Shown here: positions 1 through 10,119 of the stretch, one piece after another
Layout: each line of letters starts with the position of its first letter
Position numbering within the stretch: position 1 is the first letter of the stretch
Assembly: GCF_029269835.1 (NCBI RefSeq)
Contig: NZ_JARJBB010000004.1
Span: forward strand, 372,001 to 436,000
Direction: 5' to 3'
Source of the DNA: Streptomyces tropicalis
GTDB lineage: Bacteria; Actinomycetota; Actinomycetes; Streptomycetales; Streptomycetaceae
Length of the DNA: 64,000 nt
The notes under the pieces: generated by a model
Told to the model about the DNA's origin: nothing
Databases searched by the model: none
Seen by the model: the letters and a program-made list of their open reading frames with translations, nothing else
Program-made: the position numbers and the translations under genes

Positions 1-1
1 G

Positions 2-511
2 GCCGAGGGGCTGGCCGGCACCGCGCGGGTGATCACCTGCGCCGCCCTCATCATGACCAGCGTCTTCCTGGCGTTCCTGCTGTCCACCAACGTGGTCGTG
101 AAGATGCTCGCCCTCGGGCTCGGGGTCAGTGTGGTCGTCGACGCCACCGTGGTCCGCCTGATCCTGGTGCCGTCCACGATGTACCTGCTCGGCCGGGCCA
201 ACTGGTGGCTGCCCGGGTGGCTGGACCGCGTCCTGCCGCACCTCGACCCCGAGGGCCCGTCGGCCGCGCCCGCACCGGCCGCGGGGGACGTCCGCGCCCC
301 GGCACCCGCCGACGGCACGGCGGACGACGGACGGGTCGCTGCCGGTATGCCCGGTGGTGGACAGGGCGTCCACGGCACGCCTGGCGGCGGATCGGGCGCC
401 ATGGGCACGCCTCCGGAGGGACCGGGCCCCGACGGCGCGGCCGCCGGAGAACCGGGCGCCCGCGGCGGCGGGTGGTCCGGCGCGCCCGTCCGGCCGGGAG
501 GTGAGGAATGA
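2..511 (+). CDS. MMPL/RND-family transporter, C-terminal part (5' end outside window)
   Basis: The reading frame is already open at the window edge, so only about 169 C-terminal residues are seen. Two hydrophobic stretches (window residues about 10-28 and 33-62) include the signature GLGVSVVVDATVVRLILVPS, typical of the last membrane helices of MMPL exporters. The motif ANWWLP..LDRVLPHLDPEG follows, as usual in actinobacterial MMPL proteins. The last ~80 residues are a Gly/Pro/Ala-rich, probably disordered cytoplasmic tail. MMPL proteins export lipids or hydrophobic compounds using proton motive force; the substrate here cannot be told. The stop overlaps the next start as ATGA, so the two genes are translationally coupled. 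Confidence 0.9.
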   Translation, partial: AEGLAGTARVITCAALIMTSVFLAFLLSTNVVVKMLALGLGVSVVVDATVVRLILVPSTMYLLGRANWWLPGWLDRVLPHLDPEGPSAAPAPAAGDVRAPAPADGTADDGRVAAGMPGGGQGVHGTPGGGSGAMGTPPEGPGPDGAAAGEPGARGGGWSGAPVRPGGEE

Positions 512-1365
512 GCCGCCCGGCACCGTCGCGGTCCGGCGCGCCACGGCCCGGCGGCCTCCGGAGTGCGCTCGGCGGGAGCGGGGCGCCGCGGACCCTGCGG
601 CGGTCCGGGCGCCCCTGGGGTGCCCCGTGGCCGAGGGGCGCCGGGTGCCGGCGCCGGCCGCTGACGGTCGCCGCGGCCGTACTCGCCGCGCTGCTGCTCA
701 CCGGCGCCGCCGCCGAGGCGGCCGCCCGCGTCCTGCTGCACGACCGCCTCGCCGCTGTGGCCGGCCGGACCCTCGGCCCCGGCGCGCAGGTCGGATTCGG
801 CGGCCGGTCGGCGCTCGTCGCGCTGGCGGGCCGGCACCTGGACGCCGTGACCGTCACCGGCGGCCACCTCAGGCTGGGCGGTGTCCCCGACGCCTCCGTA
901 CGGGCCCGCCTGGACGACGTACGGCTGACCGGCGGCCACTCCGCGACCGTGGCCCGCACCCGCGCCGAGGTGGACGTGCCCGCGGCCTCGCTGCAGGCCA
1001 TGGCCGGAGCCGGCGGAGGCGGGCTGCCGGTGACGGCGGTCCGCCCCGACCCGGCCGCCGGCACCGTCACCGTCGCGCTCGGCGGGGCGGGCCTCGCCCG
1101 GGCGGTGCTCCGTCCGCGCCTCGACGCGGGCCGCGTGCGCCTGGTGGTCCGGTCGGTCGACGTCCTCGGCGCCCCCGCGCCCGCCGCGCTGGTGGACCGG
1201 GTCCGCGCCCGGCTGTCCGAACGCGCCACGGCGGCCTATCCGTTGGGCCTGCGGGCCACCTCGGTCCGGGTCACCGCGGACGGCCTCCACGTCACGCTCG
1301 CCGGGGGCCGGACCCGGCTCCCGGCGGGGAGCCCCGCCACCACTCCGGCACGACCGGCCGGGTGA
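508..1365 (+). CDS. LmeA-like phospholipid-binding protein (DUF2993)
   Basis: A 285-residue protein with an Arg-rich cytoplasmic N-terminus, one membrane anchor or signal segment (about residues 50-72), then a DUF2993-like domain (about 75-270) with repeated beta-strand blocks such as VTVTGGHLRLGGVPDASV. LmeA of mycobacteria binds phospholipids and supports envelope mannolipid synthesis. The ATG overlaps the stop of the MMPL gene by ATGA and has a strong GGGAGGTGAGG ribosome site inside that gene, so the two form an operon and probably act together on envelope lipids. The family call rests on fold-level pattern; the exact role is inferred. Confidence 0.8.
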   Translation: MSRPAPSRSGAPRPGGLRSALGGSGAPRTLRRSGRPWGAPWPRGAGCRRRPLTVAAAVLAALLLTGAAAEAAARVLLHDRLAAVAGRTLGPGAQVGFGGRSALVALAGRHLDAVTVTGGHLRLGGVPDASVRARLDDVRLTGGHSATVARTRAEVDVPAASLQAMAGAGGGGLPVTAVRPDPAAGTVTVALGGAGLARAVLRPRLDAGRVRLVVRSVDVLGAPAPAALVDRVRARLSERATAAYPLGLRATSVRVTADGLHVTLAGGRTRLPAGSPATTPARPAG

Positions 1366-1767
1366 GACCGGACGGACGGCGCACCGGGCCGTTCGGGAGG
1401 TCACGTTCCGGACGGCCCGGCACCCGCGCGTGGCCCCGTCGAGCCCGAGCCGGAGCCGGCCCGTCCCCCGTCCGGTGGAGTGCCGGCACCGCACTCCACC
1501 GCGCCCGCCGAGGGTGCCGCGCCCTGCCGCATCCCGCCGAACGTGCCGAGTGCGCCGAGCCTTCCGCGCCGGGGAGGGGGGACCCGGCCGCCCGGTGACC
1601 CACGGGCCCGCGGGCCCGGGTGCCGGGCCCCGTCGCCGGAACCTCGTACGCAGGACCGTGACGAGGGGATCTAGGCTTCTCGGTGAAGGAGCTTCGCTCC
1701 GTCCCGCGCCCGGCGCGCGCCGCACCGGGACGGGCGAACCGTGTCCATCTGCCCCGGGGACGTCCCG
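1366..1767. other. Intergenic region, no gene recognised
   Basis: About 400 bp between the LmeA-like gene and nadE. Open frames here are Arg/Pro-rich shadows. A TAGGCT hexamer at 1672-1677 could be a -10 element for nadE, but I see no matching -35 box. Confidence 0.4.
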
Positions 1768-3813
1768 TTGAACTTCTGGTCCATCTATCAGCACGGCTTC
1801 GCGCGCGTCGCCGCGTGCAACAGCCACACCGTCATCGCCGACCCCCAGGCCAACGCCGAAGCGGTCCTGCGGCAGGCGCGCCGGTGCGCGCAGGACGGCG
1901 TCGCCGTCGCCGTCTTCCCCGAACTGTGCCTGACCGGCTACTCGATCGAGGACCTGCTGCTGCAGGACGCGCTGCTCGACCAGGTGGAGGCGGGTCTGGA
2001 GACGGTGGTGGCCGGCACGGCGGACCTGCTGCCGGTGCTCGTCGTCGGCGCCCCGCTGCGCCACCGCCACCGGATCTACAACTGCGCGGTCGTCGTGCAC
2101 CGCGGCCGGATCCTCGGGATCTCGCCCAAGTCGTACGTGCCGAACTACCGGGAGTTCTACGAGCGGCGCCAGATCGCCGCGGGCGACGACGAGCGCGGCG
2201 GGACGATCCGGGTGGCCGGCGCGGCGGTCCCGTTCGGCCCGGACCTGCTGTTCGCGGCGGAGGACGTGCCCGGCCTGGTGCTCCACGCGGAGATCTGCGA
2301 GGACATGTGGGTGCCGGTGCCCCCGAGCGCGGAGGCGGCCCTGGCCGGCGCCACCGTCCTCGCCAACCTCTCGGGCAGCCCGATCACCGTCGGCCGCGCC
2401 GAGGACCGGCGGCTGCTGTGCCGCTCGGCGTCCGCGCGCTGCCTCGCCGCGTACGTCTACGCGGCGGCCGGACTGGGCGAGTCGACCACCGACCTGTCCT
2501 GGGACGGGCAGACCATGATCTACGAGAACGGCGCGCTGCTGGCGGAGACCGAGCGCTTCCCGCGCGAGGACGGGTACGCGGTCGCCGACGTCGACCTGGA
2601 CCTGCTGCGCCAGGAACGCGCGCGCACGGGCACGTTCGACGACAACCGCCGGGCGCACGCCGCACGCACCGGCGAATTCCGGGAGGTCCCCTTCCGGCTC
2701 GACCCGCCGACGGCGGACCTCGGGCTGCGGCGCCGCGTCGAGCGCTTCCCGTTCGTACCCGCCGACCCCGACCGCCTGGCCCTGGACTGCTACGAGGCGT
2801 ACAACATCCAGGTCGCCGGCCTCCAGCAGCGGCTGGCGTCGATCGGCGGCCCCAAGGTGGTCATCGGGGTCTCGGGCGGCCTCGACTCCACGCATGCGCT
2901 GATCGTCGCCGCGCGGGCGATGGACCGCGCGGGCCGCCCCCGCAGCGACATCCTCGCCTTCACGCTGCCCGGCTTCGCCACCGGCGAGCACACCAAGGAC
3001 AACGCGCACCGGCTGATGCGCGCCCTCGGAGTCACCGCGGCCGAGCTGGACATCACGCCGACCGCCCGCCTGATGCTGCGGGAGATGGACCACCCGTTCG
3101 CCGCCGGCGAGCCGGTGTACGACGTCACCTTCGAGAACGTGCAGGCGGGCCTGCGCACCGACTTCCTGTTCCGGCTCGCCAACCAGCGCGGCGGCATCGT
3201 GCTCGGCACCGGCGACCTGTCGGAGCTGGCGCTGGGCTGGTGCACGTACGGCGTGGGCGATCAGATGAGCCACTACAACGTCAACTCCGGGGTGCCGAAG
3301 ACCCTCATCCAGCACCTGATCCGCTGGGTGGTGCGCAGCGGCCAGTTCGACGAGGAGACCGGCCGGACGCTCACGGCGGTCCTCGACACGGAGATCAGTC
3401 CCGAACTGGTGCCGGGGGAGGAGCTGCAGTCCACCGAGTCCAAGATCGGCCCGTACGCGCTGCACGACTTCACTCTCCACCACGTGCTGCGCCACGGGTT
3501 CCGCCCGTCGAAGATCGCCTTCCTGGCGTGGCACGCCTGGCACGACCCGGACGCCGGCGCCTGGCCGCCCCACTTCCCCGAGGCCGACCGGGTGGCGTAC
3601 GACCTGCCGGAGATCCTCCGCTGGCTGGAGGTGTTCTGCCGCCGCTTCTTCGCCTTCGCGCAGTTCAAGCGCTCGGCCATGCCGAACGGGCCGAAGGTGT
3701 CGGCCGGCGGCTCCCTGTCCCCGCGCGGCGACTGGCGCGCTCCTTCCGACGGCACGGCGGACTCCTGGCTCCGCGACCTCGCCCGCATCGACGTCCCCGA
3801 GGCGGGCCGGTAG
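1768..3813 (+). CDS. nadE: Glutamine-dependent NAD(+) synthetase
   Basis: Makes NAD+ from deamido-NAD+, ATP and glutamine, the last step of NAD synthesis. The N-terminal nitrilase-type glutaminase carries the Glu-Lys-Cys triad: E52 in FPELCLTGYS, K121 in SPKSYVP and the Cys in EICEDMW. The C-terminal synthetase domain has the ATP-binding SGGLDST motif. I chose the TTG at 1768 (MNFWSIYQHGF) because it has GGGGAC six bases upstream and gives E52/K121, the same numbers as the M. tuberculosis enzyme; an in-frame GTG at 1741 would add nine residues. Length 681 aa fits the two-domain family. It stands alone, followed by a strong terminator. Confidence 0.95.
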   Translation: MNFWSIYQHGFARVAACNSHTVIADPQANAEAVLRQARRCAQDGVAVAVFPELCLTGYSIEDLLLQDALLDQVEAGLETVVAGTADLLPVLVVGAPLRHRHRIYNCAVVVHRGRILGISPKSYVPNYREFYERRQIAAGDDERGGTIRVAGAAVPFGPDLLFAAEDVPGLVLHAEICEDMWVPVPPSAEAALAGATVLANLSGSPITVGRAEDRRLLCRSASARCLAAYVYAAAGLGESTTDLSWDGQTMIYENGALLAETERFPREDGYAVADVDLDLLRQERARTGTFDDNRRAHAARTGEFREVPFRLDPPTADLGLRRRVERFPFVPADPDRLALDCYEAYNIQVAGLQQRLASIGGPKVVIGVSGGLDSTHALIVAARAMDRAGRPRSDILAFTLPGFATGEHTKDNAHRLMRALGVTAAELDITPTARLMLREMDHPFAAGEPVYDVTFENVQAGLRTDFLFRLANQRGGIVLGTGDLSELALGWCTYGVGDQMSHYNVNSGVPKTLIQHLIRWVVRSGQFDEETGRTLTAVLDTEISPELVPGEELQSTESKIGPYALHDFTLHHVLRHGFRPSKIAFLAWHAWHDPDAGAWPPHFPEADRVAYDLPEILRWLEVFCRRFFAFAQFKRSAMPNGPKVSAGGSLSPRGDWRAPSDGTADSWLRDLARIDVPEAGR

Positions 3814-3829
3814 CCGTCGGCGCGTTCGG

Positions 3830-3871
3830 CCCGGTCTCCGGAGCGAGCATGGGCTCCCTCCGGAGACCGGG
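3830..3871 (+). terminator. Terminator hairpin after nadE
   Basis: A perfect 14-bp stem (3830-3843 pairs with 3858-3871, arms CCCGGTCTCCGGAG and CTCCGGAGACCGGG) with a 14-nt loop lies 17 bp after the nadE stop. There is no U-tract, as is usual in Streptomyces. Confidence 0.8.
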
Positions 3872-4237
3872 TCGCAGTCACACCCCGACCGACCCGGCGC
3901 CCTTGCCGTGCCGAGGCATCTGAAGGCGGGACCGCGGTTCCCGGTGGTCCGGCGCGCGGCCGGGCGCGACGCCTGCAACCCGCCTGGGCTTCCCGGTCCG
4001 CCCTCGCACCGGCCATGCCGAGACGGCTGACCGCTCGATGAACTGCCGCCTGAAGGCCTGTCCGTGGCCGCCCTTGTTCGAGGCGCGACGGGCCGTACGC
4101 GGCTCGGAGGCGGCGTCGCGACGTGCGGCGGGCCGGAGGAAGAGGCCGGCAGCGCCGGGGCATCCGGATCAGCCTCGGCGCCGGCCGGCGAGCCCACCGT
4201 TTGCCCTCGGTGGGGCGGGGCGGGCAAGGTGCGTGAT
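3872..4237. other. Intergenic region, no gene recognised
   Basis: About 365 bp between the nadE terminator and the flavodoxin-like gene. The frame of the following gene stays open upstream to 4064, but the translated extension is Gly/Ala/Arg-rich and unlike the family. Confidence 0.4.
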
Positions 4238-4690
4238 GTGCCTACCTTGCTGATCGTGCATCACACTCCCTCGCCGCACTGCCAGGCCATGTTCGAGGCG
4301 GTGGTCTCGGGGGCCACGAGTCCCGAGATCGAGGGCGTGCAGGTCGAGCGGAGGGCGGCGCTGTCCGCGACCGCGGCCGACGTCCTCGCCGCCGACGCCT
4401 ATCTGCTGGGCACCCCGGCGAACCTCGGCTACATGGCGGGGGCGCTGAAGCATTTCTTCGACCAGATCTACTACCCGTGCCTGGACGAGACCCGGGGAAG
4501 GTCCTTCGGGGCCTTCGTGCACGGCGGGAACGACGTCACCGGGGCCGTCCGGGCCCTCGACTCGATCACCACCGGGCTCGGCTGGCGCCGGGCGGCGGAG
4601 ACGGTCCGGGTGACCGGGGAGCCCGGCCGGGCCGACATCGAGGCGTGCTGGGAGCTCGGCGCCGTGCTGGCCGCGGGCCTGACCGACTGA
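4238..4690 (+). CDS. Flavodoxin-like NAD(P)H/FMN-dependent oxidoreductase
   Basis: A 150-residue flavodoxin-fold protein. It starts with beta-strand 1 and a phosphate-binding turn (LLIVHHTPSPHCQAMFEAV). The motifs LGTPANLGYMAGALKHFFD and HGGNDVTGA match the FMN-binding loops of NADPH-dependent FMN reductase and flavodoxin proteins. The GTG at 4238 is preferred over upstream GTGs because the protein then begins exactly at strand 1; an AAGG lies about 8 nt before it. Likely a soluble quinone or FMN reductase, substrate unknown. Confidence 0.8.
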   Translation: MPTLLIVHHTPSPHCQAMFEAVVSGATSPEIEGVQVERRAALSATAADVLAADAYLLGTPANLGYMAGALKHFFDQIYYPCLDETRGRSFGAFVHGGNDVTGAVRALDSITTGLGWRRAAETVRVTGEPGRADIEACWELGAVLAAGLTD

Positions 4691-4702
4691 CACCGTCCCT
4701 GC

Positions 4703-4737
4703 CGGGTGCCGGGTGCCGGGTGCCGGGTGCCGCGTGC
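4703..4737 (+). repeat. Heptanucleotide tandem repeat (CGGGTGC x4, plus one variant)
   Basis: Four exact CGGGTGC units (4703-4730) and a fifth, CGCGTGC (4731-4737), lie 12 bp after the stop of the flavodoxin-like gene. A slippage-prone microsatellite in non-coding DNA. Confidence 0.9.
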
Positions 4738-4954
4738 CGCGAGGCGCCGTCTCCCCGTATGAGGAGGCGAGTCGGGGGCATCCGCAGGGCACGACACGAG
4801 CCCACTCAGCCCCCGGAAAGGACGCCATCGTGCTGGCCATCGCCTCTGCGGTCCTGTTCTTCATCGCCTTCCTCATCAACGCCGCCGACCTCTCGACCAA
4901 CAGCACCTTCAGCTCGACCAACGTCATGCTGCTCGGACTGGCCCTGCTGGCCCT

Positions 4955-6649
<1,695 letters not shown>

Positions 6650-6662
6650 CCGGCGCCGCAGC

Positions 6663-6700
6663 GCCGGCCCCCGACCGGGCCGGCCCGGTCGGGGGCCGGC
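6663..6700. terminator. Bidirectional terminator between convergent genes
   Basis: A 38-bp perfect palindrome (19-bp arms, 6663-6681 and 6682-6700), almost all G/C, sits between the ends of the M28 peptidase gene and the minus-strand gene that stops at 6716. Confidence 0.85.
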
Positions 6701-6715
6701 CCGGGGACGGCCGGC

Positions 6716-7432
6716 TCAGGACAGGTCGACCAGGCGGTGCAGGGGCGTCCCGAGGGCCCACCGGTGCAGGAGCGCGCCGTCGAGGAGGCGGGTGCCGCCG
6801 TCCCGCCGGGCCCACTGCACGTCCCGGGGACTGAAGGCGCCCCGGTGCACCACCAGATGCAGCGCCCGGCCGGTGCCCCCGGTGCCGCCGGGCGCGTCCT
6901 CGTCCGGCAGCGGCTCGGCCACGGGACGGAACACCACCTCCAGCGGCAGGTCCCGGCCGCGGCGCGCCCGCACCCGGGGCCGGACCGGCTCCTCCGGCGC
7001 CGGCAGCACCCGCCAGCCGTCCCGGCGCAGCATCCGCGCGACCGCCAGGGCCAGCCCCGGCGTGTCGAGGCCGGACAGCTCCTCGGCCGTGTAGTAGCCG
7101 TGCCGCCGCCGGGCGAGCGGGCGCCGGCGCCGTACGGCGGCCGCGATGCCGAGGACCAGGCAGCCCAGTCCCACCAGCGGCACACCCGGTCCCAGCGAGC
7201 GCCAGGCGGTCGCGGTGCCCGCGACCGCCAGGCAGAAGACCAGCGCGCATCCGGCGAGCGCCGGAAGGACCTCACGGAACTCGGGGCCGTAGCGGCCCTG
7301 GGCGCGCAGCAGACCGACGACGCGCCGCCGGCGCTCCCGCCGCGGCTCGCGTCGACCCCTTCCCCGTACCGTCCCAGCAACCAGGGTCGGCTCCCCCTCG
7401 CCCTGCGCGTGCGGGCATGTGGAGGGAGGCAT
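6716..7432 (-). CDS. Membrane protein with degenerate Mrr-like domain
   Basis: About 238 residues from ATG 7432; the start is uncertain because no good ribosome site is seen. A basic N-terminus is followed by two helices (around FREVLPALAGCALVFCLAVA and VPLVGLGCLVLGIAAAV), then a soluble part beginning YTAEELSGLDTPGLALAVARMLRRDGW. This layout (two helices, then a helix ending RRDGW and beta strands) recalls actinobacterial 'restriction endonuclease' membrane proteins of the Mrr_cat group. I do not see the catalytic D..ExK set, so nuclease activity is doubtful. Confidence 0.6.
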   Translation of the reverse strand: MPPSTCPHAQGEGEPTLVAGTVRGRGRREPRRERRRRVVGLLRAQGRYGPEFREVLPALAGCALVFCLAVAGTATAWRSLGPGVPLVGLGCLVLGIAAAVRRRRPLARRRHGYYTAEELSGLDTPGLALAVARMLRRDGWRVLPAPEEPVRPRVRARRGRDLPLEVVFRPVAEPLPDEDAPGGTGGTGRALHLVVHRGAFSPRDVQWARRDGGTRLLDGALLHRWALGTPLHRLVDLS

Positions 7433-7755
7433 ACCCCCGGCCGCGGGGCGGCGCGCCCGCGCGGTGTGTTTTCGGCCGGTACTCGCCGCCGCCGTGACCG
7501 AACCGCCGCTGCCGCCGGACCCGAACCGGCCGGAAGCCGCGCGCCGGACCAGGATCCAGGTCGCAGGCCGCTCCGGGCTGTCAGGCCGGAGCGAGGCGGC
7601 CCCCGGGCCCGGCCACGCACCGCCCCCCGGACCCGGCACGCATCCTGCCCTCGGTACGGGTGAGGTCCCGCTCCCGGCCCCGGCGCGATCCGGCCGTCGG
7701 GCCCGGCGCGGGTCCGGGTGCGGGTCCGGGCGCCCCCAGGACCCGGGAGACGCCG

Positions 7756-7788
7756 ACGCCCGCCCACGGGCGTCCCGGGGGCGGGCGT
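7756..7788 (-). terminator. Terminator hairpin after the aldo/keto reductase gene
   Basis: The arms ACGCCCGCCC (7756-7765) and GGGCGGGCGT (7779-7788) form a 10-bp stem just past the minus-strand stop at 7808. Confidence 0.6.
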
Positions 7789-7807
7789 ACGGAGAGGAAC
7801 CGGAGGG

Positions 7808-8851
7808 TCAGCCCAGGCTGCCGGTGCGGGCGTCCCGCCACAGGTCGACGCCGCCGTCGGTGGCGTACTTGTCGATCTCGGCCAGCTCCTCGCTGCTGAA
7901 GTCGAGGTTGTCGAGCGCGGCGACGTTCTGCTCCAGCTGCTCCACCCGCGAGGCGCCGATGACCAGCGAGGTGACCCGCTCGTCCCGCAGCGCCCAGGCG
8001 AGCGCCATCTGGGCCAGGGTCTGACCGCGGCGGGCCGCGAGGTCGTTGAGGGCGCGCAGCCGGCGGAGCATGTCGTCCGACAGCCACGAGGTGTCGAAGG
8101 AGGTGCCCTGCGCGGCGCGGGAGTCGCCGGGGACGCCGTCGAGGTAGCGGCCGGTCAGCAGCCCCTGGGCGAGAGCGGTGAAGCCGATGACGCCGAAGCC
8201 CTCCTCCTGCGCCACGTCCAGCAGGCCCTCGGTCTCGATCCACCGGTTCACCATGCTGTACGACGGCTGGTGGATCAGCAGCGGCGTGCCGAGGTCCCGG
8301 AGGATGGCGGCGGCCTCGCGGCTGCGCTCGGCGTCGTAGGAGGAGATGCCCACGTACAAGGCCTTGCCCTGGCGCACGGCGGTGTCGAGCGCGCCCATCG
8401 TCTCCTCGAGCGGCGTCGTCGCGTCGAGGCGGTGGGAGTAGAAGACGTCCACGTAGTCCAGGCCCATGCGCTGCAGGGACTGGTCGAGCGAGGCGAGGAG
8501 GTACTTGCGCGAGCCGCCGCCCTGGCCGTAGGGACCCGGCCACATGTCCCAGCCGGCCTTGGTGGAGATCACCATCTCGTCGCGGTACGGCGCGAGGTCC
8601 TGCCGCATCAGCCGCCCGAAGTTGATCTCGGCGGAGCCGTAGGGCGGGCCGTAGTTGTTGGCCAGGTCGTGGTGGGTGATCCCGAGGTCGAAGGCGCGCA
8701 GGGCGATCTCGCGCTGCGTCTCGAAGGGCCGGTCGTCGCCGAAGTTGTGCCAGTAGCCCAGGGACAGGACAGGCAGGTCCAGTCCGGAGCGTCCGGTGCG
8801 CCGGTAGCGCATGCTGCCCTGGTAGCGCTCGGGGTCCGCGACGTGGTTCAT
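7808..8851 (-). CDS. Aldo/keto reductase (MgrA/YghZ type)
   Basis: A 347-residue NADPH-dependent reductase of the AKR fold, acting on small aldehydes such as L-glyceraldehyde 3-phosphate. The catalytic set is visible: Asp in FDLGITHHDLANNYG, Tyr in the same stretch, Lys in STKAGWDM and His in FYSHRLD. The NADPH-binding C-terminal block SLVIGASRVEQLEQN is present. The insert WPGPYGQGGGSRKY is typical of the YghZ/MgrA subgroup. Monocistronic, with its own terminator downstream. Start ATG (MNHVADPERYQG) as in related proteins. Confidence 0.92.
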   Translation of the reverse strand: MNHVADPERYQGSMRYRRTGRSGLDLPVLSLGYWHNFGDDRPFETQREIALRAFDLGITHHDLANNYGPPYGSAEINFGRLMRQDLAPYRDEMVISTKAGWDMWPGPYGQGGGSRKYLLASLDQSLQRMGLDYVDVFYSHRLDATTPLEETMGALDTAVRQGKALYVGISSYDAERSREAAAILRDLGTPLLIHQPSYSMVNRWIETEGLLDVAQEEGFGVIGFTALAQGLLTGRYLDGVPGDSRAAQGTSFDTSWLSDDMLRRLRALNDLAARRGQTLAQMALAWALRDERVTSLVIGASRVEQLEQNVAALDNLDFSSEELAEIDKYATDGGVDLWRDARTGSLG

Positions 8852-8961
8852 TTCGGGTGGTCTCCGGGTGGTGCAGTGAGCGGGTGCCCCCGTCGGGTGC
8901 GAAGGGGTGTCTCCCCACAGTGCTCCGGCGTGATCCTGAAGTCCAACCGTTCCTCCGCATC

Positions 8962-8988
8962 GGATTCAGCGGCACCGCTTCTGAATCC
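8962..8988. promoter_or_regulatory. Inverted repeat upstream of the aldo/keto reductase gene
   Basis: The arms GGATTCAG (8962-8969) and CTGAATCC (8981-8988) are perfect inverted repeats with an 11-nt spacer, about 110 bp upstream of the reductase start, in AT-richer DNA than its surroundings. It could be an operator or an RNA hairpin. The rest of 8852-9224 holds no gene that I can support. Confidence 0.45.
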
Positions 8989-9224
8989 CGGGGTGCGGCC
9001 GGACGGACCCGCCCCGTCGGCCCCGCCGGGTCCCGACCGCCCGTGGCGATGACACGGAGCCACGGAACACCGGAAAACGGTCACGATGCGTGGCGTTCCG
9101 CTCGGATCGGAACACCGGCAGCACCCGTCCGCAGCCACCTCCGTCACGTGCGTGCAGGGCTCGACCGCGTCCGCACCGGGGAGAACCCCGGCGCGCAACC
9201 GGATCCGCCGTGGAGGTGCCCGCC

Positions 9225-9881
9225 GTGACCGACGCCGTGCTCGAGGCCGACTTCTCCTCCCCCCGGCAGTGGGTCGCCGGGCGCTCCCGGGCGTACCCGG
9301 GCGGCGGTCCGGTGAACCCGGGCGACGGCAAACTGGACCTCCTCGTCGCGGCCCCGGACCGCAGCCGCACCGGCACGTCCTCGCCACCCGGCGCGCCGAC
9401 GGCCTGCGGGACACCGGCCTGCTCACCACCGAGAGCAGCGAGGAGGGCTTCATGGTCCGGGCCGGGGACGTCCTCACCACCCGCGTGCGGCTGCCTGCCG
9501 CCCTCGGCGCCCGGCTGGCCGTCTGGACCCGGCGCGACGGCGGCCAGGAGATCGACGTGTTCGAGTACCACCCGGAAAACCCGGACCTGCCGGAACTCAC
9601 CAACCACGTGCGCGGCGCCCACCTTTACCACCGCGACCCGGCGGTCCGCCCCGGCGCCTGGATCGACCTCGCGTCGCCTTCGGCGCCCGCAGTGTCGTCC
9701 GGACGCTCGACGGGCGGGAGATCTTCGCGGACCACCGCGGTGTGGGCACCGGTTGGCACGCCCACCTCATCGTCAACCTCTCGTGTGCGCCGGGCGGCAC
9801 CACCCGGCCCCACAGCCGGGCGTCCCCCGCATGTCGTACGAGGTCTCCCATCTCACCGTGCGCCGCCCGCCAACGACATGA
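9225..9881 (+). pseudogene. Decayed beta-glucanase-like (GH16) gene with three frameshifts
   Basis: GTG 9225 has a good GGAGGTG site and opens a frame reading VTDAVLEADFSSPRQWVAG. The homology then moves through all three frames. Near 9378 it passes to LATRRADGLRDTGLLTT..EGFMVRAGD, which contains the GH16-type catalytic motif GGQEIDVFEYHP. Near 9670 it passes to VAFGARSVVRTLDGREIFAD..GTGWHAHLIVNLS. Near 9782 it returns to the first frame and ends MSYEVSHLTVRRPPTT. Each switch is explained by one missing base (ACGT-CCTC, CTC-GCG, TCG-TGT). The pieces in order give one complete protein of about 219 residues. Real decay or sequence errors are both possible. Confidence 0.8.
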
Positions 9882-10119
9882 CGGTCCGTCGTACCGGCCG
9901 CTTCTGCTTCCAGCGGTCCGCCGCGCTCCACGGCGCCGACGACACCCGCCACCCCGGGACGTGCCCGGCCCCGGACGTGCGCGGGGCGTGACGCCGACCC
10001 GCCGTGCCCGTGTCGTCCAGGCCGCGGGCGCCGCGGTCCGCTAGCCTCGCGGTGCCCCACAGGTTTCGACGTGCCCGGAGGTCAGGACGGCGGGGATCGA
10101 CCGCGAGCGCCTCATCAGA

